In this document: positions 11,705 to 22,775 of the stretch, piece by piece
How the letters are laid out: each line of letters begins with the position of its first letter
How positions within the stretch are numbered: position 1 is the first letter of the stretch
Assembly (NCBI RefSeq): GCF_958979055.1
Contig: NC_084894.1
Location: 24,583,616-24,647,615, forward strand
Direction: 5' to 3'
Length of the DNA stretch: 64,000 nt
DNA from: Alnus glutinosa
Lineage: Eukaryota; Streptophyta; Magnoliopsida; Fagales; Betulaceae
The notes under the pieces: model-generated
What the model was told of the DNA's origin: nothing
Databases searched by the model: none
The model's input: only the letters and a program-made list of their open reading frames with translations
Program-made: the position numbers and the translations under genes

Positions 11705-12870
11705 GTTGCACAAGTGATGTGATCAATATTGCCTTTTGACATTTAGGGCACAATTAATTAAAGCACATGCAAATTGAATTTATGGATGAAACCAGCATCC
11801 AAAACTTCCCTTTCTTTCTTTCATCACATGGACGAAATTTCAGTGAAGGCCGGTCTAGAAGACTAGACCCTACTCTTCAAACACTGAATCATGAGCTACT
11901 ATTGTTTGAGTTGATATATAATAAACTTTCACATGAACAAAAATAAACTCACATTATTACAAAAAATAATTAAAAAATAAAGTCACATAAGGTCCTGTAT
12001 GCACATAAAAACTTCATCCACATTGAAAATATTGGCACTGGAATTAATTTTTCTTCTATTTTATTTCAAAGTGATGTTGGTATGATTGCCAAAATTTTAT
12101 TCAAAAGGTTTGAATTAATTATCAAAGACTTTATTCACGAAGGCACTGGAAAAAACTATTTTCTATGGCACGTAGTTTGAAAAAAATGTAAATGGAGTAT
12201 TTACATTGACCAAACCACAATCCTCTTTGGTGGGTGATTTGTAACAGGCTTCGATAAATGCCGGGCTCTTTGTTTCACTGCTAACCCCAAGAGGTTTGTC
12301 TTGATGCTGATGTTTTCTACTAAAGCATTCACTAACAGTTTTTTTAAAGGGAATTTGTTCTTTAAATTTTAGAAAAAAATTTAAGAAAATTAAAAAAAAC
12401 TCTCCCAATAACTTTTTTAAAATTTTCGTTTTCGTGCTATGAAAAGCACTATTTACTTTCCATTCAATTGTTTATTCACAAAATATATTATCTCTCTTCT
12501 ATTTTATATTCTTCTTTTTACTTTTAATTAAAATAAAAATAAAAATATAATATTTTAAAAATATAAACAAAAAATAAAAAAAAATTGTTATAACGTGTTT
12601 TTTTATAAAAAGTAATTTTATTTTTTATATTTAAAAATAATAATTAAAAAGTTGCTGAGAATGCTCTTAATCGCGTTCTTCCTTGGAGGCAGGATTCATT
12701 AGATGAATTTTTTTCTTTCTTTCTTTTGGTTAGACTCGATCTTACAAATCATAGTCAACGTAGGTGGCAGCAAGGGTGGTGCATGTATAACTACTTTTCC
12801 AATCAGAGTTCCAAGAAGGCTGTCGTCTAATGTCTATCTTCTTTGTGAAGTTAAATGATTGATTGGCCAT
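11705..12870 (+). repeat. LecRK upstream module U2
   Basis: Intact copy of the module upstream of LecRK-2, starting near GCACAAGTGATGTGATCAAT. It matches U1 and U4 along most of its length, including TGCACATAAAAACTTCATCC and GGTGGGTGATTTGTAACAGG. Weak minus-strand frames in U2 and U3 share a short peptide (SPAFIEACY), but with differing ends and no recognised family. I treat it as non-coding. Confidence 0.7.
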
Positions 12871-12975
12871 CATGACGATGGCAACTGTCATTAATTCGTC
12901 ACCTTATTTGATGTACTGTGCCTTGTTTACCGCATCTGAACTTAATACAATTCAATGCAGAGTCAAATATTATAA

Positions 12976-13105
12976 AAATATCGTCATTTTCCTCCCTTAC
13001 ATTTTCTATATATATAAATTTCTCAGGAGTCTAAAACATTTAAACAAATAAAAGCCTTCTGTCTACAAAGAGGAAGATTTTTGTTTCTTTTTTCCTCTTT
13101 TTCCA
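12976..13105 (+). promoter_or_regulatory. Putative core promoter and leader of LecRK-2
   Basis: A TATA-like run at 13007-13018 lies about 90 bases before the ATG at 13106. The block from ATATCGTCATTTTCCTCCC to the ATG is shared with LecRK-1, and its parts with LecRK-3. The leader is pyrimidine-rich just before the ATG. Confidence 0.55.
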
Positions 13106-15106
13106 ATGGCAATAGTTCTTAGATCACTTCATTTTCTGGTACTTGTCTATGTTTCCTATACCCTTTTGGCCCTTGCTCAAGATGAAACCGGCTTCATCTA
13201 CAATGGCTTCCGTGATGATCAAGCCAATCTGAGTCTTGATGGACTCGCAAAAATCCACCCCAATGGTCTATTGCAGCTAACCAATCTTTCACGCAACGCA
13301 GTTGGTCATGCTTTCTATCAATTTCCAATGAAATTCAACACAACTTCATCTTTTTCATTTTCTACAAACTTTGTGTTTGCCATGGTTCCTGAACCGAAAA
13401 CCATTGGTGGTCACGGCATCGCCTTTACCATCAGTCCCTCGAGAGACTTCACCCAAGCTCATGCAAATCGGTTTCTGGGGCTCTTCAATGATTCAAATAA
13501 CAACTCTCCTACAAACCACATCTTGGCCATCGAGCTTGATCCTGTTCCGGGGGCTGATTTTGGAGATATTGAAAATCATGTGGGAATCGATGTCAACAGC
13601 ATAGATTCTGTTGAAATTGCTCCCGCAACGTATTTTACCGATAAAGAAGGGAAGAATATAAGCTTAGAGCTCACGAGTGGGAAGCCAATGCATCTTTGGA
13701 TAGACTACAATGAAACAGAAAAGTTCCTGAATGTAACACTTGCCCCTACCACAATCCCAAAACCAAACAGGCCTCTCTTGTCAAGACACATCGACCTGTC
13801 TCAATATCTCTTGGAATCCATGTATGTTGGTTTCTCTTCAGCCACAGGTAGTCTTGCAAGTTACCACTACATTCTTGGATGGAGCTTTAATAAAAGTGGA
13901 CCATCACAAAGCCTTGATGTTTCAAGCCTTCCTCCACTTCCAAAGAGGAAAGAGACACCAAGCCTTGTGCTCATCACTTCTCTCATAGCAGTAGCGATCG
14001 TGCTGATAACCGTCGCTGGAGCTGTTGCTTACATATTGAGGAGGAAGAAATATGAAGAACTACGAGAAGATTGGGAAGAGGAGTACGGCCCCCACAGGTT
14101 CAGCTATAAGAATCTCCACAACGCAACCAAAGGTTTCAAAGACACGGAACTTCTTGGAGAGGGAGGCTTTGGAAAGGTTTATATAGGAACACTTCCTTCA
14201 AATGTACAAATTGCAGTAAAGAGAGTCTCCCATGATTCAAAACAAGGGATGAAGGAATTTGTGGCAGAGATCGTTAGCATGGGAAGATTGAGGCATAGGA
14301 ACTTGGTGCAGCTCCTGGGCTATTGCCGGCGAAGGGGAGAACTCCTCTTGGTCTATGATTATATGCCCAACGGAAGCCTTGACAGGTTCTTATATGGCAA
14401 CAAAAAACCAAAACTTAACTGGGCTCAACGATTTCGAATCATCAGAGGAGTAGCATCTGGCCTTCTTTACCTCCATGAAGAGTGGGAGCAAGTTGTTCTC
14501 CACCGAGATGTAAAATCAAGCAATATTCTTTTGGATGCTGAATTAAATGGAAAGTTAGGAGATTTTGGCCTTGCGAGATTACACGACCATGGTACCAATC
14601 CCCAAACCACCGGTTTGGTTGGGACCGTGGGTTATTTGGCTCCGGAGCTTTACAGAACTGGAAGGGCAACCACTTTCACTGATGTGTTTGCTTTTGGGGC
14701 TTTCATCCTCGAAGTGGCTTGTGGAAGGATGCCTTTAAAGGTACAGGCCCTGGGACAGGCTGAACAGGTGATTTTGGTTGATTGGGTCACTGAGTGTTGT
14801 AGAAGAGGATCTATCCTTGATACTAGCGATCCTAGATTGGAAGGTAATTATGTGGTGGAGGAAATGGAATTGGTTTTGAAATTAGGCCTTCTTTGCTCGC
14901 ATGCAATACCAGCTGCTAGGCCTAGCATGAGGCAAGTGGTGCAGTTTTTGGATGGCGATGCTGATCTGCGGGAATTACCATGTTACAACGCTTCTTTTGA
15001 TGCCATTACAAGTAACGAATCATCTGATTTCATGTCCTTTCCTTTTTCCCAGGCTTCTGGTCCTTCCATGTCTAGCACTGATTCATTTGTGAGAGGTGGT
15101 CCTTGA
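13106..15106 (+). CDS. LecRK-2: intact L-type lectin-domain receptor kinase (clade IV-like)
   Basis: An intronless 666-aa membrane receptor. Residues 1-25 are a signal peptide; about 26-270 a legume-lectin domain with the conserved AIELDPV (141-147) and NHVGID (157-162). Residues about 287-311 form the transmembrane helix, followed by basic LRRKKYEEL. The Ser/Thr kinase (about 345-620) has the loop GEGGFG (351-356), K372 in QIAVKRV, HRD (466-468), DFG (486-488) and APE (512-514), so it looks catalytically competent. It has many N-glycosylation sequons in the ectodomain and a Ser-rich C-tail. In plants, such receptors sit in the plasma membrane and serve in extracellular ATP, lectin or pathogen-related sensing; the ligand here is unknown. 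It is convergent with transporter A. This is the only fully intact LecRK in the window. Confidence 0.96.
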   Translation: MAIVLRSLHFLVLVYVSYTLLALAQDETGFIYNGFRDDQANLSLDGLAKIHPNGLLQLTNLSRNAVGHAFYQFPMKFNTTSSFSFSTNFVFAMVPEPKTIGGHGIAFTISPSRDFTQAHANRFLGLFNDSNNNSPTNHILAIELDPVPGADFGDIENHVGIDVNSIDSVEIAPATYFTDKEGKNISLELTSGKPMHLWIDYNETEKFLNVTLAPTTIPKPNRPLLSRHIDLSQYLLESMYVGFSSATGSLASYHYILGWSFNKSGPSQSLDVSSLPPLPKRKETPSLVLITSLIAVAIVLITVAGAVAYILRRKKYEELREDWEEEYGPHRFSYKNLHNATKGFKDTELLGEGGFGKVYIGTLPSNVQIAVKRVSHDSKQGMKEFVAEIVSMGRLRHRNLVQLLGYCRRRGELLLVYDYMPNGSLDRFLYGNKKPKLNWAQRFRIIRGVASGLLYLHEEWEQVVLHRDVKSSNILLDAELNGKLGDFGLARLHDHGTNPQTTGLVGTVGYLAPELYRTGRATTFTDVFAFGAFILEVACGRMPLKVQALGQAEQVILVDWVTECCRRGSILDTSDPRLEGNYVVEEMELVLKLGLLCSHAIPAARPSMRQVVQFLDGDADLRELPCYNASFDAITSNESSDFMSFPFSQASGPSMSSTDSFVRGGP

Positions 15107-16564
15107 ATTGGTTGGTCTCGTGTTAGGAATAGTGCCATAAATCTCAATTATTTTGTAAGTCATTCTTATTTAAATTGAGTAAATTAAGTTGTCATTCGCC
15201 GATATATTTTTATGAACATTAGGCATATAACCTATTTAGAGCATTTTTAGTAAACTTTGACTATTTTGATGAGCCAATTTGTTGAAATAATTCAAACTGA
15301 ATTCCCAGCAGTCTCACCAATTTGGTGAGTGAATAATACTCACTAAAACAATAAAAAAAACTATTAAAATTTTCTCTCTTCATTATTATTATTTTTTTTT
15401 TTTTATCATTACATGGAATATCTAAAATCATAAGTCTTGTAGTTTACAATTAAATGTTCACAATCATTAATGGAACTAGACATTCCATTTGATAAAACTG
15501 TAACACATCAATCATGATAATCTATCCTGATTATGTTGTAACTTCTGATTGATATGTTAATGCGGATACAATGCAATGAACAGATTATCGGAGTTGTCAT
15601 TCCTCTATAACACTGTCAAAAGGAATGATGTAAAACTCCTGAACATCTTATAATATTGATTCTAAATTTTGAGATAATCATGAACTCAAAGGTAAATTAC
15701 TAAATTACAAATATTTGATATGCCAAAAGAATTACAACAAATTAAGATATACACATATTCAAATGTAAATTACCAAATTCCAATATTGATATCACGTTGG
15801 TGAAGTAGTGGGTACAAGTGCATTATCTTCTTTATCTTCATATCATTATCTCTTTAACTCAAGTCTGAGGCTGCATCATCTTCTTTTGAATCTGCTGATA
15901 TATCTTTAATTACATCTATTCACTAACCCCAAGTATAAATAAACAAGCTGTGATACGTTAAATCAGTCTTTATAGGGATTTAGCCCATTATGTAATAAAA
16001 CGTTATTATCAGCGTTCTGTTAACAGTTCCAATGGTTGAGGAAGGAGGTGAAAATGAGCTCTCGAAGGGATAAATGGAATCTGGATGCCATACAATGGGG
16101 CGACGCGTGAGCATCACTCGCAGGGGTGGAACCACCTTGACCGCCCACCACCACCATCCAAGCTTCAACATAATCACCATGTACAAATTTTTGTTTAAAA
16201 AAAAATCTCTAAAATACATTTTTTTTAAAAAAAAATGAAAAAGACCTTCAAAATTTAATTTTTATCCTCAAAAAGTGTTCTTTTTAGTTTTGCTTCCCCA
16301 ATCTAAAATTAAAGTTTCAACCCCTGCTCACGCGCCGGTGGAATGGCTGGTTAGAGGACGGCTCGTGGTGGATTGGGGGCAGGAAGCCCGATGGAGGGGC
16401 GCATGTGTGGAAAAGATAGACAGGTGGCGGTGGATCTAGCTTCCAACTTTCAAAAGATATGGAAAATGAAAAAGAAAGAGGAAAAAAAGAGGGAGAGGAG
16501 GAAGAAAGGAGGAGGGAAGGAAGGGAGAAGCAAGTTATTTGAGAGAGAGTTTCAGAGGGTTTTT

Positions 16565-16599
<35 letters not shown>

Positions 16600-16783
16600 T
16601 GTGTGTAGTTTCAGAAGGGCATGACTTGACTTGTTGAGCTCCCACCAAGATTCTAATCCAGATAACGAAAGCACAATAGTATTCTACCTGAAAAGCCATT
16701 ACCTGAAGTTGCAACTTATATCTTGATGAGCTTCATTAATGTACAATAACAAGATTGCTTTCATGAAATGGTAAGACAGATAG
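15107..16783. other. Convergent intergenic region between LecRK-2 and transporter A
   Basis: Largely AT-rich sequence that is near-identical to the region after LecRK-3 (48527-50583), showing it belongs to the duplicated block. It includes a GC-rich patch at about 16330-16440 and a T run followed by GT repeats at 16560-16607. From about 16610 it matches the 3' flank of the other transporter copies, so it may be 3' UTR of transporter A. No gene is recognised. Confidence 0.7.
16560..16607. repeat. T run plus (GT)n microsatellite
   Basis: About 26 T residues are followed by about 10 GT units. A related GT run lies at about 53137-53158 in block 2. Confidence 0.9.
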
Positions 16784-17418
16784 TGATGCACGAGGAAATC
16801 GGACGCAACTATAGAATTAATTAGTCTATGATGTGGCGATGTGATTGGTTTGATTTAAGCAAGAAAGGGAAGGGTTAACTACTCAAGAAATAAAGAAGAT
16901 ACCTTTGGCAAATTGTGATTTAGAAGATATTCTCTACCGAGTTGTCAACATCCATCAAGAAAAAGACCAAGAAGGAAAGAAGAGACTATCGACAAATCTC
17001 TTGATTCATCTTTTAAAGAATTCCCATATTTATATTTACGTTGTCGTCAAGTAATATTATAGTTATTATTTTTTTTTCCCTAAAATATGGTCATTCTTTG
17101 GCACCAAAAATTTTCCATTAATTTGGAGATATTCTTTGGTACAAAGTATTTCCATAATATGCTTATTTATATTTATTTCAAGTCTTAGGAGATTTATTAG
17201 GCTTTTCGGGATTTTGCTATTTTTGGCAAAATTCTTTTAAAGACCTAATTTTCAGCTATTTAAGTCCGGCTTGTGGACGTTTTTCAGCAGATTATTGTTA
17301 TTGATTAATTATCAAAATTCAGAGTTTTCTCTCTGTTTTGGGTGAATTTTCTTATTTCTTCCTTGCAAATTACTTGTTGATTAGCCTACAAAATAATCGT
17401 TATTCTGTTCCAGCGTCA
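16784..17418 (+). repeat. 5' LTR of the 2.3-kb element
   Basis: Begins TGATGCACGAGG and ends GTTCCAGCGTCA, followed directly by the primer-binding site. A direct copy lies at 18448-19082. Confidence 0.94.
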
Positions 17419-17455
17419 ATTGGTATCAAAGCTTCAGCACTTTCCTGAGACGAGT

Positions 17456-17629
17456 TCTTCATCAATTTCGATGGCTGGTGGTCGTAGTCGTGGTGGTCGT
17501 CGTGAGCAGGTTCCGAATGAGGAAGCTCCGCACCATGATCGTTCTTCATCAGTTTCGATGGTTGGTGGTCGTAGTCGTGGTGGTCGTCGTGAGCAGGTTC
17601 CGAATGAGGAAGCTCCGCACCATGATCGT
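17456..17629 (+). repeat. 87-bp tandem duplication in the gag remnant
   Basis: Two adjacent 87-bp units, almost identical, each encoding the basic GGRSRGGRREQVPNEEAPHH segment. The length is a multiple of three, so the frame is kept. Confidence 0.92.
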
Positions 17630-18367
17630 AACGTTCAGGATATGATGATTGAGGATTTGTAGAGGCAAGTTGCAGAGTTAGCCCTACGCCTAGCGGCGCA
17701 GGAAGTCGGCAATCGTGAGATGAACTCCGATTCCGATTTCACCTTCGACATCCCGTATCACAATCCTGCTCTATACCGGGAACAACGTGGTCAAGATGAA
17801 GAAATTGTTGATGAAGAATTCCAAGAAGACAAGTTCGTTGATGAGGAGTTCATACATGGAGATGTTCATGATGATGTTGAACATGAAGATGTTGAAAATC
17901 CTTCACAAAGATTTGTGGATTGGAATTCTTCCCCAATTTATGATGTCTATCATGAAGAAGAAGATTTATTGAAAGAGGTAAGTTTTGTGGGTGATGCAAT
18001 AAAATTTATTGATGAAAATAATGACTACCATGTGTTTGATGAAAGTCCACATGACGAGGGATTTCAGTTGAGTAATGAGGAAATTAGTAATGTTGATTTT
18101 CTTGGTATTGAAAATTTTCTATCAAGTTCTTCTAGTAATAATTTGAATGTTGGTTTTGGTGTGATGGATGACAATTTTAATTTTTGCGGTAAAAAAAGAA
18201 TTGATAATTCATTGAAGACTTTTATAGAGCGTGAATTGGAGAAAATAAATAAAAGACGTGAGAAGATTGAATTATTTCAATTTAGTGTGAGGCTAGTTGT
18301 TGTAATGAGTTGCAATTTATTTATCTTCTGGTTTCGAGTTATTTTGGTATCGAGGAATACGAGATAG
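17471..18367 (+). pseudogene. Gag N-terminal remnant of a Ty3-gypsy-like element
   Basis: The frame begins MAGGRSRGGRREQVPNEEAP, rich in Gly/Arg, and continues to NVQDMMIEDL, then TAG (17660-17662), then RQVAELALRLAAQ in the same frame. It then becomes an acidic, Asp/Glu-rich region (from 17720) and ends at 18367. The gag start of many plant Ty3-gypsy elements has this arrangement, with a basic Gly/Arg stretch then an EDLxRQVAEL coiled segment; this is family resemblance judged by eye. A capsid core and zinc knuckle are absent. An 87-bp tandem duplication (17456-17542, 17543-17629) repeats the N-terminal motif. Confidence 0.7.
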
Positions 18368-18447
18368 AATGAATTAATCGGCCTTCCAAAAGATCGAGGT
18401 AAAAAAGATTCGAATTCGAGGACGAATTCTTTCCAACCCGGTGAGAC

Positions 18448-19082
18448 TGATGCAGGAGGAAATCGGACGCAACTATAGAATTAATTAGTCTATGATGTGG
18501 CGATGTGATTGGTTTGATTTAAGCAAGAAAGGGAAGGGTTAACTACTCAAGAAATAAAGAAGATACCTTTGGCAAATTGTGATTTAGAAGATATTCTCTA
18601 CCGAGTTGTCAACATCCATCAAGAAAAAGACCAAGAAGGAAAGAAGAGACTATCGACAAATCTCTTGATTCATCTTTTAAAGAATTCCTATATTTATATT
18701 TACGTTGTCGTCAAGTAATATTATAGTTATTATTTTTTTTTCCCTAAAATATGGTCATTCTTTGGCACCAAAAATTTTCCATTAATTTGGAGATATTCTT
18801 TGGTACAAAGTATTTCCATAATATGCTTATTTGTATTTATTTCAAGTCTTAGGAGATTTATTAGGCTTTTCGGGATTTTGCTATTTTTGGCAAAATTCTT
18901 TTAAAGACCTAATTTTCAGCTATTTAAGTCCGGCTTGTGGACGTTTTTCAGCAGATTATTGTTATTGATTAATTATCAAAATTCAGAGTTTTCTCTCTGT
19001 TTTGGGTGAATTTTCTTATTTCTTCCTTGCAAATTACTTGTTGATTAGCCTACAAAATAATCGTTATTCTGTTCCGGTGTCA
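18448..19082 (+). repeat. 3' LTR of the 2.3-kb element
   Basis: Begins TGATGCAGGAGG and ends GTTCCGGTGTCA, followed by the GATAG target duplication. Same length as the 5' LTR, with about five substitutions seen by eye. Confidence 0.94.
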
Positions 19083-19203
19083 GATAGGTTGATGAAGTTT
19101 CAAAAAGATGATCTTCCAATGCTATGCCAGGATACAAGTGTACAGAGTAACCAAAATTTTTGGCGTATTGGAAGCTCAACTAATCGTTTCGACAGATATG
19201 AGC

Positions 19204-22200
19204 TCACTTTGAAATTTTGGACTCGATCTCTTCCAAGCTCAGACCTTTGGTCTCCGGGACAATGAGCAATACAAACAAAAGTGACAACAAAGCAATAGCC
19301 CCAAAAAGAAGGAAGAGGTTTTCCGCTCCTAGAATCTCCTGCAATATTTAGTAGTACTCCATATTCAATCAATCACAGGAGAATGAAAACTATGAACCAT
19401 TAGATACCAGCTTTGAAAGAAATGGATTGATAAAAGCAAATCAATACCTTCAATGGTAAGAAAGCAAAGGTCACAATGGCATTTGAACCAAAGTTAGTAA
19501 GAACTGCCAGACTGATCCCTCGCCCTCTTGTCCGAAGTGGGAATATCTCCGACACCATAAGCCAACTGATCGGCCCAAATGATATCTGAAAGACCATTCA
19601 AAGAACAGAAATCTAATAATGAATCAAAATTCCCATCAACCGTGTAAAAAACTTGTCACTACTCATTAGATATTAACTGCTTTCCCATTCATTTTTCTTT
19701 CTTTTTTTCCAGGAAGTTCTAAACATCAAGGTAGCTCTATAAAGTATAATTTTCTATGGATGTTAAAAAATAAATGAAATTCAGCCATCTTTTGACACGA
19801 TAGAAGTGCTCCTCATTGTTATATTCGAAAGAAATAGTTCCAATCTTTAAAAGAGAGAATGATTACCTGGTAGCAACCAACATAGAGAAGAAGACCAGCT
19901 ACAGCAACAAAAGGGAACCCTCCAAGGAACTTATAATAAGCAGAAAGCAGAAACAAAGAGACAGCCTGTGGTAATTTAGAGAAAAGCATAGTTTAGCTTT
20001 CATCATGTTTTTTTTAAATGAACATTAAATAATGCATGATACGTAGTAGATTGATAGTTATATGATGTATACCATGCCGCTGACCCCTCCAATTAGCAGG
20101 GGTCTTCTCCCAAGATTATCTACTTTTAGGATAGCTATCCATGTCATTAGTAACTGAAGGAGGAAAACAATCACAAATGAATAATTATTAGCATTACCAG
20201 GAGATATATAGGCCGGGAGACACTTTCCCCTATGTTCAAAGACATCATGAGAAGATTTTTAAACATACTTTGAACACACCAATTACAACTGAAACTCGGG
20301 TAGCTTCAGAGGCAGCGGAGAATCCAGCAGTCTTGAATATCAGAATCACAAAGAATATCATTAAAGTTAGGCAAACTGAGATAAAGGAATAGCATTTTAT
20401 CAAAAGAACAGATTTGAGTTCAACCATCACTTACCTGAAGTATTGGGCCTGCATAATATAGAACACTTGGTTGTCCAGTTATCTGTCACAGTCAGGTGGT
20501 AAATTGGCTTACCAACAAGAAAAACTCCACATTTCTTCATTACATGCTTGTTTGAACTTGATTTTAAAGAGAAATTCATAGCAGCAAAAAGGAAGAAATA
20601 CCTGTTGAAAAAGGACCAAACCTCCGCCAATTAGGAACGCTTTCAAACTTGGGCCTTGAAAGACCTCCAAGAAACTGCCCTCAGATTCCTGATCCGCATA
20701 TGCATATTTCAATGAGACAAAGGTGTCTTCTATTTGCCTCTCAGACAATTTGTCACCAGGATGACGGCCCCTTAGTTTGCTCAGGGCAACAACGGCCTTC
20801 TCTTTGTAATCTTGTACAGAGCCTTTACCTTGTACGGCCCTAAGAAGTAACCAGCGTGGAGATGGTGGAAGAATCCACATGCCTAGTCCCATAATTAAAG
20901 CAATTGTTACACTAACTCCAAACATGTAACGCCACCCACCAACTACATCAATCTGAAAGCTTCCAACAAAATAACCCAACTGCAGAAAATTTCATCTCCA
21001 AGCTCAGTTTATTTCAGACAAGAAAGTGAACATAGAGAATAATATAAGAGTAAACAATACCAGAATCCCCAGAACTATGAACAGTTCCTTCAAAGATACT
21101 AGAGTTCCACGAATCTGAGATGGGCAAGTTTCTGCGATATAGAGAGGAGCCCCATGCATGGCCTGCCAAATTAACTCACTTATAAGAAGGTTAGAGCATG
21201 ACTAGGTACATAATAGCAGCTAAGACTGCAGAAAAGAAGAGGGGGAGTTTCAAAGAAGCCCACCAAACCAATACCAAGGCCATAGAGCAGCCTTCCTACT
21301 AAAAGGACACCAAGGCCCGGAGCATAGGCAGTGATCAGACCACCAAGAACATACAGCACAGCTGCTATGATAAGTTCTCGCCTCCTCCCTTTGTGAGAAA
21401 ACCCATTATATTGGAAAGAAACTCATAAAAAGCTCCAAACTTGAGGAAAGAGTAAATAAGGACATACCAAGGAAGTCTGCAATTGGGTAGACAAGAATAG
21501 AACCAAAAAGAGCTCCATAAAGAGAACCACTGACCTGTATTCAAGACAATATTAAAAGAATGGATTGAACATAAAACAAACTGCAAGTGTCTCAAAAAAT
21601 GGCAGAAGAAATGTAACTCTGATACTCCAACCATACCACAAGTCCAAGCTGAACGGCTGAAAAGTTGAACCAAGTTGTTCCACTGAGCTCAGGTGACTAA
21701 CAATCATCATTGCAACAACAAAAAATGTATATGCTTAAATGGGCTGTATAAGACACCTAAATGGATCGGTGGTTATAAAAACAACGAGAAAGATTACTAA
21801 AAGCAAATTAAATATATAAGAAAGAAGTCAATAAACAAAATATGCACCTGCAATGAGATGGTAGCACCAGAAGTGGCACCGATGTCATACCCAAATAACA
21901 AACCTCCCAAGGCTGGGAACAAAAACCTAAAAATTGCAGGAACAAAGTTAAATTTAGGAAATGATTTGTTTATCTTTTCAGAGAAACATATTCGTACTAA
22001 AACCTCAGTCACGTATTATTTCTTGATTCACCCTACTCTCTCCTAGAATTTTTTAAGTACTACTCTTGCTTTCAAACCAAAACTAAAACAGAGTAATTCA
22101 ATATGGTGATCAAGGTTGAAGGTCCAATTTTGCGATTGCATTCATACATCCTGAAAATCATAGCTTGAAGTAAACAATAACAAATAAATGATACTGTTAT

Positions 22201-22732
22201 CACATGTGATGCAAGAGCTAACCATTTTAGGATTTTAGATACCCATCAAATTCATCCAAAATACAGAATACCCATTATTAAAAAAAAAAAAAAAAAAAAA
22301 ATGAAAAACACACATGAAATGAAGAGAAAGTGGTAGAGACGCACGGTAGAATCACAGAAGACCAAGCAAAATTCTCCTGATACGTTGCATCAGAGGCAAG
22401 CTTGTCATCCTCTTCCCCAGAAGCATACTCTTTCTGTACTCCCACCTGCCCATCAAACCCAAAAACTATCAACCAACAAATCATACAAGCAAAAAAAAAA
22501 AAAAAAACAACAAAATGGGATATTTTGGGTACTCACATGGAATCGGAGTCGACGGCCAGAAAGCAAAGGTAATTTTGAGAACATGGGAAATTTGGCCTTG
22601 AAATGGGTGTTACAAGTTGAACATGATTGTGTGCTAATTTGGGTGTACGAGATGAGTGCTTGTAATGGCTTTGTTCGGCGAGTTGGGTGTGACTGCGAGA
22701 GCCTGAGGTTGAACAGAGGCACTGCAAGCCAT
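19204..22732 (-). pseudogene. Transporter A: plastid sugar/H+ symporter-like gene with a broken transit peptide
   Basis: Major-facilitator sugar transporter of the chloroplastic D-xylose-proton symporter-like 3 type. Fourteen exons read, from 5' to 3': 22732-22537, 22445-22345, 21926-21848, 21696-21637, 21534-21468, 21388-21264, 21162-21061, 20979-20602, 20482-20435, 20331-20269, 20153-20073, 19965-19867, 19585-19448 and 19338-19204. All introns are GT-AG. Motifs GYDIGATSG, GRRREL, PPSPRWLL, ITGQPSVLYYA, LGRRPLLIGG, VSEIFPLRTRGRG and PETKGLSLEEIE are present. Exon 1 is 11 bp shorter than in copy C: one unit of a TCTGTTCAACC repeat is lost. The reading frame from the ATG at 22732 therefore shifts and stops. 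Exons 2-14 are intact. An in-frame ATG at 22584 could give about 507 aa without most of the transit peptide. An LTR element lies just downstream of the stop. Confidence 0.85.
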
Positions 22733-22775
22733 AGTAGGCAGTGTCAGTGTGACCGGAGTGGATGATCAAGGTGCA

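Larger units (their letters stand above)
16784..19082 (+). mobile_element. Non-autonomous LTR retrotransposon (2.3 kb) in the 3' region of transporter A
   Basis: Two 635-bp LTRs (16784-17418 and 18448-19082) flank about 1.03 kb. The 5-bp target duplication GATAG is at 16779-16783 and 19083-19087; the unoccupied site is seen beside transporters B, C and D. The primer-binding site TGGTATCAAAGC (17420-17431) resembles the complement of initiator tRNA-Met. Just before the 3' LTR is GAATTCGAGGACGAATTC, a common feature of plant Ty3-gypsy elements. I count about five differences between the LTRs, so the insertion is recent. Only a gag-like fragment is inside; protease, RT and integrase are missing, so it depends on a relative for movement. 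Confidence 0.95.

Noticed and set aside
12163-12540. Minus-strand frames in U2 (12163-12408) and U3 (42313-42540) sharing SETKSPAFIEACY
   Set aside because: The shared part is short, the ends diverge, and the similarity follows from the duplicated DNA. No family is recognised.
14442-14669. Conserved minus-strand frame within the kinase region of LecRK-2, also at 47862-48089
   Set aside because: Antisense shadow of the conserved kinase-coding sequence.
17720-18367. Acidic 215-aa frame as an independent gene
   Set aside because: It is in the same frame as the upstream gag-like sequence, separated by one TAG, and lies between the LTRs of one element.
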